Shown piece after piece: positions 6,937 through 13,242 of a DNA stretch of 13,242 nucleotides; the first letter of the stretch is position 1; each line of letters opens with the position of its first letter. A program made the position numbers and the translations under genes. Source of the stretch: CAYMBL01 sp044225155 (GTDB lineage Bacteria > Planctomycetota > Phycisphaerae > UBA1845 > Fen-1342). The notes below the pieces were generated by a model. That model was not told where the DNA came from and did not search any database. It saw nothing but the letters and a program-made list of their open reading frames with translations. The stretch is taken from NCBI GenBank assembly GCA_044225155.1, contig JBGAJB010000077.1, positions 1 through 13,242 of the forward strand, read 5' to 3'.

Positions 6937-8688
6937 CTAATAACCGGCCGCGTGCCCGTCCTTCCGCGACTCGGACGCGCCGATGTAGACGTCATTCTTG
7001 GCGTCGTAGCGGATCGCCTGATAACCGCCGAATGCGCCGGGGGCGTCTTTCAGGACATGCCCGCGCGCGACAAGCGCCTCGCGCACGGCCATCGACACAC
7101 CCGATTCAACCGCCAGCTTTCCGCCGTCGTCCATCTTCGTGCCGTCCGGGTCAGACGAGCCGGTGTGATAGAAGCGCGCCGCATCGCCCGTTTCCTGCAG
7201 GTTCATGCCGAAATCGATCAGATTGCACAGAATCTGCACATGGCCCTGCGGCTGCATGTCGCCACCCATCACGCCGAAGCTCATCCACGGCTGGCCGTCT
7301 TTCGTGACAAAGGCCGGGATGATCGTGTGGAAGGGCCGCTTGTGAGGTTCGAAAACGTTCGGGTGCCCCGCCTCCAGTGTGAATTGCGCCCCGCGATCCT
7401 GAAAGCAGAATCCCAACTCGGCCGGACAGACACCGGAGCCGAATCCGCGATAATTGCTCTGGATCAGCGAAACCATGTTGTGCTCGGAATCCGCGACGGT
7501 GAGGTAAATCGTGTCGCCTTCGCGCAACTTCGCATCCGCCTGCGCCAGCTTCTCGCGCATCGCTTTACTCAGCGCGGCATTCTCCGGATTGCCGGCCGGA
7601 TACTGCTTCGCCGCGTGCTGCGCGTCGATCAGCTTGCGCCGCTCGGCCGCATAGCTCTTCGACAAGAGCTGTGTCACGGGCGCCTTGGCGAAATCCGGAT
7701 CAGCGTAGAAACGCGCGCGATCCTCATAGACGATCTTTTTGGTCTCGATCAACGTGTGTAGATAATCCGCGCTGTTGTGGCCCATCGCCTTCAGGTCATA
7801 GCCCTCGAGAATGTTCAGCATTTGCAGCGCTGCGATGCCCTGGCCGTTCGGCGGCAGCTCCCAGACGTCGTATCCGCGATAATTGGTCGAAAGCGGCTCT
7901 ACCCACGTGGAGGTGTGATCGGCGAAATCCTTCGCGCGCAGGTAGCAGGCGTGAGCCTGACAGAATGCGTCGATTCGCTGTGCGATCTCTCCGCGATAGA
8001 ACACATCGCGCCCGCCGGCCGCGATCAGCTCCAACGTCGCCGCAAGCCTGGGGTTTGCGAACACTTCGCCCTTGCCCGGCGCGTGCCCGCCGGGCAGATA
8101 GATGTCCGCAAAGCCCGGATACTCCTTGAGATGCTGGCCGCCGATTTCCCAGTAGTAGGCGATCAATTCGGTGAGCGGAAATCCTTCGCGCGCGTAGCGA
8201 ATCGCCGGCGCGAGCACATCCTTCATTGGCAACTTGCCGAACTTCCCGTGCAGCTCATACCAGCCGTCGACGCACCCGGGGACCGTGATCGGCAGTGGCC
8301 CGAAATCCGGCACGCGCTTCAGGCCCTTCTCGACCAGAATCTCGCGCGTCAGCCCGTAGGGAGAGCGCCCGCTGCCGTTCAGGCCGTAAAGCTTCTGCGA
8401 CTTGGCATCCCAGACGATTGCGAACAGATCACCGCCGATACCGCTGCCGGTCGGCTCCATCAGCCCCAGCGCCGCATCGGCCGCGATGGCCGCGTCCACC
8501 GCGCTGCCGCCCGACTTCAGGATGTCGAGGGCGATCTGCGTCGCCAGCGGATGACTCGTGGCGGCCATCCCATGGCGCGCGAACACTTCCGCACGCGTCG
8601 CGATCGGCGAGCCGCCGACTCGATCGCCGGCGAAAGCGCATGAAGCAGCGAGTGCCGCAACAACAATGATGGTCAGCGCGGTATGCAT
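6937..8688 (-). CDS. secreted gamma-glutamyltransferase family protein
   Basis: The 583-residue product belongs to the Ntn-hydrolase gamma-glutamyltransferase family, which transfers or hydrolyses gamma-glutamyl groups (glutathione and related amides) outside the cytoplasm. Residues 1-20 form a signal peptide with a hydrophobic core and a plausible AFA|GD cleavage; its n-region is unusually short and lacks Lys/Arg. Visible family features are GMAATSHPLATQIALDIL (40-57), GGSAVDAAIAAD (60-71), PTGSGIGGDLFA (79-90), PPNGQGIAALQMLNILEG (279-296), and GDTIYLTVAD (391-400), in which T393 aligns with the nucleophilic Thr that starts the small subunit after self-cleavage. QSNYRGFGSGV (410-420) and GVMGGDMQPQGHVQ (472-485) follow; the latter supplies the Gly-Gly oxyanion site. 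The SNYRGFGSG/MGGDMQPQGHVQ version belongs to the broader bacterial GGT-like group, so the physiological substrate is uncertain. Start ATG 8688 has a strong GGAGG. The stop TAG is at 6937-6939. Confidence 0.92.
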   Translation of the reverse strand: MHTALTIIVVAALAASCAFAGDRVGGSPIATRAEVFARHGMAATSHPLATQIALDILKSGGSAVDAAIAADAALGLMEPTGSGIGGDLFAIVWDAKSQKLYGLNGSGRSPYGLTREILVEKGLKRVPDFGPLPITVPGCVDGWYELHGKFGKLPMKDVLAPAIRYAREGFPLTELIAYYWEIGGQHLKEYPGFADIYLPGGHAPGKGEVFANPRLAATLELIAAGGRDVFYRGEIAQRIDAFCQAHACYLRAKDFADHTSTWVEPLSTNYRGYDVWELPPNGQGIAALQMLNILEGYDLKAMGHNSADYLHTLIETKKIVYEDRARFYADPDFAKAPVTQLLSKSYAAERRKLIDAQHAAKQYPAGNPENAALSKAMREKLAQADAKLREGDTIYLTVADSEHNMVSLIQSNYRGFGSGVCPAELGFCFQDRGAQFTLEAGHPNVFEPHKRPFHTIIPAFVTKDGQPWMSFGVMGGDMQPQGHVQILCNLIDFGMNLQETGDAARFYHTGSSDPDGTKMDDGGKLAVESGVSMAVREALVARGHVLKDAPGAFGGYQAIRYDAKNDVYIGASESRKDGHAAGY

Positions 8689-8694
8689 GGGCAG

Positions 8695-8699
8695 CCTCC
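8695..8699 (-). promoter_or_regulatory. Shine-Dalgarno of the gamma-glutamyltransferase gene
   Basis: GGAGG (8699-8695 on the minus strand) lies six bases before ATG 8688. It is the clearest ribosome-binding site in the window and fixes the start. Confidence 0.8.
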
Positions 8700-8751
8700 G
8701 AAACGGCGCGCCGGCGGGGTTTCACCGGCGGCCGATGAGTGCTGCTCCAGT

Positions 8752-11694
8752 CTAACGTGCCTTCGTCGCGACTCCCTGCGGCCGCGCGGCTGCCGCCGGC
8801 TTCTTTCGCAGGTCGCTCGGCGCCGGCGTCAATCCATCGGCCGTCCGGCTCGACGCTCGCGCCGGTGCGCGCGGTGCGAGCAGCTTGGCCACCGCGCCAG
8901 TCCAGCCGCATTGGTGCGCTGCCCCCACGCCACGGCCGGTGTCGCCGTCGAAATACTCGTAGAACAGGATGTAGTCGCGAAAGTGCGGATCGTCCCGCAG
9001 CCGGGCGAGTCGCGCCTGGTACGCCGCGTCACCGCTGGTCGCGCCGTTGCCTTCGTTGCCATTCAGATTGTGCCAGTCGCCCGCGACGGCGCGTTTTCCA
9101 TCACCGTCGCGTTGGAATGGCCGCGTGAGTCGGCGCGTCAGTTCCTCCGACACTTCCAGAATGCTAACGAATTTGCCCGACCCGGTCGGGCACTCGACCT
9201 TGAAATCATCGCCGTAGTAATGATGGAATTTCTGCAACGACTCCACCAGCAGGTAGTTCACCGGCATCCAGACTGGCCCGCGCCAATTCGAATTGCCGCC
9301 GAAAGCCCCGGAATCCGACTCGGCCGGCTGATAGCGCACCGTGAGCGTGTGGCCATCCAGCGCGTACTCGTACGGATGTTCCCGGTGCGCCCGCGAGATG
9401 CTTCGTACGCCGTAATCGGAGAGAAACTCCTTCTGATCCAGCATGCGCCCCAACAGGGCCTTCATGCGATGGCCGCGCAGGAGCGAAAGCAAGCGCCGTT
9501 CGCCGCGCCCCGGCACCTCCCAGTGCGACACAAGCGCCGCCAAGTCCGGCCGATAGTTCAGGAACCACTCCAGACGGCGTTTGAACTCCGGCAGCCGGTT
9601 GAGCAGCTCGGGTTCCAGCACTTCGACGGCAAACAGCGGAATCAAGCCGACCATTGACCGCACCTTCAGCGGCACGGTCTGTCCGTCCGGCAGATTCAAC
9701 ACGTCGTAGTAGAACTGATCCGCTTCATCCCAAAGTCCCACGCCGTGCTGCACGCACGGATCGTCGCTGCCGACATTGTTCATCGCTTCGGCGATGTGCA
9801 AAAAATGCTCGAAGAACTTCGTCGCGACGTCTTCATAGACGCGATTGTGCTGCGCCAGCTCCAGGGCGATGCGCATCAGGTTCAGGCTGTACATCGCCAT
9901 CCAACTCGTGCCGTCGGCCTGATTGATGAAGCCGCCGGTGGGCAGCGGCGCGCTGCGATCGAACACGCCGATGTTGTCGAGGCCGAGGAAACCGCCCTGG
10001 AAGATGTTTCGCCCCTGGGCGTCTTTGCGATTCACCCACCAGGTGAAGTTCAACATCAGTTTGTGGAAGACGCGCTCCAAGAACGCCAGATCGCCCGGGT
10101 CGCCGGTTTCGCCGCGTTGTCGCCGCTGCTTGCGATCGATCTGAAACACGCGCCACGTCGCCCACGCGTGCACGGGCGGATTCACGTCGCCGAACGCCCA
10201 CTCATACGCGGGCAGTTGGCCGTTGGGGTGCATGTACCACTCGCGCGTCAGCAGCACGAGCTGATCCTTCGCGAATTCCGGATCGACCAGCGCGAAGGGA
10301 ATCATGTGAAACGCCAGGTCCCAAGCGGCGTACCACGGATATTCCCACTTGTCCGGCATGCTGATCACGTCGGCGTTGTTCAGGTGCTGCCACTCATGGT
10401 TGCGCCCGTGATGGCGCGCGTGCGGCGGCGTCGGCTGGGCCGGATCGCCCTTCATCCACTGCGGCACGTCGTAGTAATAAAACTGCTTGTTCCAGATCAT
10501 GCCGGCCAGCGCCTGCCGCTGGACGAGCCGCGCATCGGCATCGGGCATGGCACGCTGCAGCTCGGCGTAAAACTCATCCGCCTCCCCGCGCCGCGCTTCA
10601 AACACCGACGCGAAGTCAGCGAAGGGGGAGGCGATTCTTGACTTTGTATTTGGAGGTTTGGAGGCGTCGCGCGACGCGGCGGCGCCCGACGGTTGAATCG
10701 ACGGAATCAGGCGGGCGCGAAACGTCGCGCTGCCGCCCGCCGGGATTGTCGCCTGGTAGTGAGCGGCCGCCTTCGTACCTTGCTTCGACGGATTCACGGC
10801 TTCCCGTCGGCCATTCACGACGTACTCGTGAAACGCATCCTTGAAGTGCCCCGGACCGCCATCGAAGTCGAACACGCGCTTCGGGTTGGTTTCATTCTCA
10901 CAAAAGAGCAATTCCGGCGCGCCTTCGAAGCTGAGCGTGTAGCCGCCCAACGATGGGTGCCGAATGTCGATCGCAGCCTCCGCTCCAGTCGTACCCGCCG
11001 CCAGCGCCCGCAGTCCAAAGTCCGCACTGTCGCGCTTCTTGTTCGTCCACGACCACGTGTTTCGGAACCAGACTTGCGGGAGTACGTGAATGTCGGCCGC
11101 GTCGGGGCCGCGATTGTGCACCGTGATCTGAATCAGAATCTCGTCCGGCCCGGCCTTGGCATACTCCACGAACACGTCGAAATAGCGGTTCTCATCCAGC
11201 GCGCCGCTGTCCAGCAGTTCAAATTCAGGCTGGTCCTTTCCGCGCCGCCGGTTTTCCTCCGCGAGCTGCGCATAGGGAAACTCGCGCTGCGGATACTTGT
11301 AGAGCATCTTCAAATACGAGTGGGTCGGCGTGGCATCGAGGTAGTAGTACAACTCCTTCACGTCTTCGCCGTGATTGCCCTCGCTATTTGTCAGGCCAAA
11401 CAGCCGCTCCTTCAGGATCGGATCGCGTCCGTTCCAGAGCGCCACGCTCAAACAAAGACGCTGCCGCTCGTCGCTCAGGCCGGCCAGCCCATCCTCGCCC
11501 CAGCGATACGCCCGGCTCCGCGCGTGATCGTGCGGAAAGAAATCCCAGGCGGTACCGTGCGCGCTGTAATCCTCGCGCACCGTGCCCCATTGGCGCTCGC
11601 TCAGATAGGGCCCCCAGCGCCGCCAATGAAGCTCACCCACCGCGCGCAGCTTCAGGTCCTCATCCAGACGAACTCGTTCCGCACTCTGTGACAT
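8752..11694 (-). CDS. GH63-like glucosidase (MGH1-type glycoside hydrolase)
   Basis: The 980-residue protein has no signal peptide and so is probably cytoplasmic. The N-terminal block (about 24-125) with ELHWRRWGPYLSERQWGTVR, GTAWDFFPHDHARSRAYRWG and LFGLTNSEGNHGEDVKE is strongly typical of the bacterial glucosidase family placed with GH63 mannosyl-oligosaccharide glucosidases. A beta-rich N-terminal domain is followed by an (alpha/alpha)6 barrel from about 385, with WEYPWYAAWDLAFHMIPFAL (450-469), GGFLGLDNIGVFDRS (567-581), NWRGPVWMPVNYLL (803-816) and FYEYFDGDTGRGVGAAHQCG (911-930). By family analogy an Asp in the GLDNIGVFD region and a Glu in YEYF are candidate catalytic residues; this assignment is inference, and the substrate is unknown. 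Start ATG 11694 follows GGGAG; the frame extends to 11796 without family similarity. A low-complexity tail (941-980) and a linker at about 333-356 with odd codons are unusual. The gene is 63 bases upstream of the gamma-glutamyltransferase gene. Confidence 0.92.
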   Translation of the reverse strand: MSQSAERVRLDEDLKLRAVGELHWRRWGPYLSERQWGTVREDYSAHGTAWDFFPHDHARSRAYRWGEDGLAGLSDERQRLCLSVALWNGRDPILKERLFGLTNSEGNHGEDVKELYYYLDATPTHSYLKMLYKYPQREFPYAQLAEENRRRGKDQPEFELLDSGALDENRYFDVFVEYAKAGPDEILIQITVHNRGPDAADIHVLPQVWFRNTWSWTNKKRDSADFGLRALAAGTTGAEAAIDIRHPSLGGYTLSFEGAPELLFCENETNPKRVFDFDGGPGHFKDAFHEYVVNGRREAVNPSKQGTKAAAHYQATIPAGGSATFRARLIPSIQPSGAAASRDASKPPNTKSRIASPFADFASVFEARRGEADEFYAELQRAMPDADARLVQRQALAGMIWNKQFYYYDVPQWMKGDPAQPTPPHARHHGRNHEWQHLNNADVISMPDKWEYPWYAAWDLAFHMIPFALVDPEFAKDQLVLLTREWYMHPNGQLPAYEWAFGDVNPPVHAWATWRVFQIDRKQRRQRGETGDPGDLAFLERVFHKLMLNFTWWVNRKDAQGRNIFQGGFLGLDNIGVFDRSAPLPTGGFINQADGTSWMAMYSLNLMRIALELAQHNRVYEDVATKFFEHFLHIAEAMNNVGSDDPCVQHGVGLWDEADQFYYDVLNLPDGQTVPLKVRSMVGLIPLFAVEVLEPELLNRLPEFKRRLEWFLNYRPDLAALVSHWEVPGRGERRLLSLLRGHRMKALLGRMLDQKEFLSDYGVRSISRAHREHPYEYALDGHTLTVRYQPAESDSGAFGGNSNWRGPVWMPVNYLLVESLQKFHHYYGDDFKVECPTGSGKFVSILEVSEELTRRLTRPFQRDGDGKRAVAGDWHNLNGNEGNGATSGDAAYQARLARLRDDPHFRDYILFYEYFDGDTGRGVGAAHQCGWTGAVAKLLAPRAPARASSRTADGLTPAPSDLRKKPAAAARPQGVATKAR
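10649..10664. repeat. tandem 8-base duplication in the glucosidase linker
   Basis: TTTGGAGG is present twice in tandem (10649-10656 and 10657-10664, plus strand) inside a locally AT-richer stretch of the glucosidase gene. It encodes part of a linker outside the conserved blocks. Confidence 0.7.
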
Positions 11695-11912
11695 GACCGC
11701 TCCCACGCTATTCCAAGACGATAATCCGGCTTTGGATGCGGGGATGCTCCGGAGGTAACAAACGGATCCGCCGTTTGCCCGGTATTGGCAAAACACAGCG
11801 AAGCGCCAGTCTCACTGCCCCGTTCGGGCATGGCTCAGTCGGCAGCCCGTCAGGGGAGCGGAGCGTCCGGGAAAGCTCGCAGTTCAGTAACAACGAAAAC
11901 GCGCTCAGCGAA
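11695..11912. other. 218-base intergenic region upstream of the glucosidase gene
   Basis: This is the gap between the symporter stop and the glucosidase start. It contains the glucosidase Shine-Dalgarno GGGAG (11704-11700, minus strand, five bases before ATG 11694). It also holds two small stem-loops, TGCCC/GGGCA (11816-11820 with 11826-11830) and TTTGCC/GGCAAA (11774-11779 with 11787-11792). Neither is followed by a T-run on the minus strand, so I do not call a terminator. The minus-strand frame of the glucosidase stays open to 11796, but that extension has no family resemblance. Confidence 0.5.
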
Positions 11913-13242
11913 TTACTTGAAGAACTTCGCGACCGTCTCGGGCTTCGGCGGCTGCGTCATCAGCGACACCACTACCAGCGCGATCGTGGCCAAGATCACC
12001 ATCGGCGCGGCCGGCACGACGCCCCAGACTTCAGGATCAATGCGCGAGGCGAAGCCATTTTTCAGGCCGAGATCGACGTAGAAGTACACGCCAAGCCCCA
12101 CGCCACTGATGATCGAGGCATAGGCGCCCGGATTGGTTACGCGCGGCCAGTACAGCGCCGCGAAAACGAGCGGGAAGAGCGCGGAGAAGCCGCTGAAGCA
12201 CCAGACGGCCAGGCTGAAGATCGGTTTGGTCTCGCGCAGGCCGAGCGAGAGCAACCAGCTCGCCAGAACCACGGCGATCACGAACACGCGGCCGGTGAGC
12301 AGTCGCTGCTTATCGGTCATCGAATCGTGGCGGGCGTAGTGGTCGACGATGTCGTGCGTGAACATCGAGCCGAGCGAGAGGAACTGCGCGTCCATGCCGC
12401 CGAGAATCGCCGCCAGCACGCCGGCGGCGAGCAGGCCGCCGACGATCGGATCGCTGAGCGTCTTGACCATGATGCCCAGCACGATGTTCGGATTCGCTCC
12501 GGCCATGTCGTTCGTGAAGGGGATGACGACTCTGCCGTCGACGATCGCGGAGGTGGCCCAGATGCCAATCGCGATACAGGGCGCCCAGATGAGCATCACC
12601 AGCACCGGATGGAGCATGACAGTCAGGCGGAACGCCTTGGCCGAGCGCGCCGTCAGCCAGAGCTGGAAGAGGTGCGGGAACATCGCCACGCTGAGCGGAA
12701 TGAAGCCGTAGCTGAAGAACTCGAGCTCAGTCATGCCGTGCGGCTTATGCGGACGAAGGACGGGTGGACCCTTTGGTGTTGAATTCTGAGCCGCAGCGGT
12801 GGTCGCGGGTTGCGTGGCCGCGCCGGCTTGCGAGGCGGGAACCGCGGCCGTGCGCGAACCGGTCGAATCGCCGGCGCCTTCGACGGTCGGCTTGGTGGCT
12901 TGGGTCAATTGCGACGAAGCTGCGACCTTGGTCGCGGGTTGCGAATTCGCCGGCTGGGTTGAGGCGCGCCAAGCGGCGAATTCGCGTTTGTAGATGTCTT
13001 CCTGTTCGGGCGTCACTTCGCGCGTCAGCTTGCTGGGGTTGTATTTCTGGACAGCCCGCGTCGCGGCCTCTGCGCCGCCGAGTTTGTCCGCGATGACGAG
13101 GAACGTGACGATTCCGACCACGAGGAAAATCAACGTCTGAAGGGCGTTGGCCCAGGCCGTGGCACGCGCGCCGCCGAGCCAGACATAGAGCCACACAACG
13201 CCCGTGCTGAGCAGCGTGCCCAGCCAGAACGGCACTGCGCCG
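11913..13242 (-). CDS. sodium:solute symporter (SSS family), 5' end outside the window
   Basis: The C-terminal 443 codons of a multi-spanning inner-membrane transporter are present. A GTG at 13235 could be taken for a start, but the frame stays open to the window edge, and the family has about 13 helices with several missing here, so the true start lies beyond 13242. Counting from that GTG, hydrophobic spans lie near 5-20, 31-49, 172-187, 201-226, 252-286, 305-326, 334-360, 369-388 and 402-430. The block GGMDAQFLSLGSMFTHDIVD is the counterpart of the SxADSQLLxxSSxxxxD segment that helps bind sodium in PutP-type carriers. The substrate cannot be told from this part. A hydrophilic loop of about 115 residues (53-168) contains an Ala/Thr/Gln/Pro/Ser-rich stretch at 91-155, unusual for this family. 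Stop is TTA on the plus strand (TAA) at 11913-11915, followed by a 218-base gap to the glucosidase start. Confidence 0.9.
   Translation of the reverse strand, partial: GAVPFWLGTLLSTGVVWLYVWLGGARATAWANALQTLIFLVVGIVTFLVIADKLGGAEAATRAVQKYNPSKLTREVTPEQEDIYKREFAAWRASTQPANSQPATKVAASSQLTQATKPTVEGAGDSTGSRTAAVPASQAGAATQPATTAAAQNSTPKGPPVLRPHKPHGMTELEFFSYGFIPLSVAMFPHLFQLWLTARSAKAFRLTVMLHPVLVMLIWAPCIAIGIWATSAIVDGRVVIPFTNDMAGANPNIVLGIMVKTLSDPIVGGLLAAGVLAAILGGMDAQFLSLGSMFTHDIVDHYARHDSMTDKQRLLTGRVFVIAVVLASWLLSLGLRETKPIFSLAVWCFSGFSALFPLVFAALYWPRVTNPGAYASIISGVGLGVYFYVDLGLKNGFASRIDPEVWGVVPAAPMVILATIALVVVSLMTQPPKPETVAKFFK

Noticed and set aside
6928..8643. Plus-strand frames of 277 and 288 residues
   Set aside because: Antisense shadows of the gamma-glutamyltransferase gene, with His/Arg/Gln-rich composition and no motifs.
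8709..8730. CGCCGG/CCGGCG hairpin between the glucosidase and gamma-glutamyltransferase genes as a terminator
   Set aside because: Six-pair stem with a 10-base loop and no T-run; likely chance in GC-rich DNA.
8683..11691. Plus-strand frames of 324, 298 and 332 residues
   Set aside because: Antisense shadows of the glucosidase gene.
11736..12782. 348-residue plus-strand frame rich in Glu/Arg/His
   Set aside because: Antisense to the symporter; charge-rich composition mirrors the hydrophobic codons of the membrane protein on the other strand.
1..13242. CRISPR array, tRNA, rRNA, insertion sequence or attachment site
   Set aside because: No regularly spaced repeats, cloverleaf, transposase motif or terminal inverted repeats were seen on either strand.

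Overview
This is a GC-rich bacterial chromosomal segment with ordinary housekeeping and accessory genes. The organism is probably a member of the Planctomycetota or a related lineage. That is an inference from the histidyl-tRNA synthetase subtype, the zinc-ribbon/membrane/helical-repeat protein and the general protein style; no rRNA or other decisive marker is present. No mobile element, CRISPR array, tRNA or rRNA was recognised.

Layout. The first 3.5 kb is on the + strand: the 3' end of a YggS-type PLP-homeostasis gene, a zinc-ribbon plus single-TM plus helical-repeat protein whose frame is split by one in-frame TAA, and hisS. The remaining ~9.6 kb is entirely on the - strand and converges on hisS. 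In transcription order (right to left) it holds a sodium:solute symporter (5' end outside the window), a large GH63-like glucosidase, a secreted gamma-glutamyltransferase, a REC-GGDEF-HD-GYP response regulator, RNase III (rnc) and a DUF1697 protein. The intergenic stretches are all under 220 bases and hold no further gene that I can support.

How the genes relate. The glucosidase and gamma-glutamyltransferase genes are 63 bases apart, each with a visible Shine-Dalgarno, and may be co-transcribed. The symporter upstream could feed the same lineage of solutes, but nothing in the sequence proves a shared pathway. The response regulator, RNase III and DUF1697 genes look like independent functions that happen to share a strand.

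No undescribed multi-gene system is evident. The observations worth checking are at single-gene level: (1) an in-frame stop in the zinc-ribbon gene; (2) an rnc gene with no ATG/GTG/TTG start ahead of its conserved domain, which forces either a CTG start or a truncated call; (3) loss of one of the four catalytic acidic residues in that RNase III; (4) a response regulator with an intact diguanylate cyclase but a badly eroded HD-GYP domain; (5) a low-complexity insert in a symporter loop; (6) a short segment of alien codon use in the glucosidase; (7) a HisRS of the plant-organelle-like subtype.
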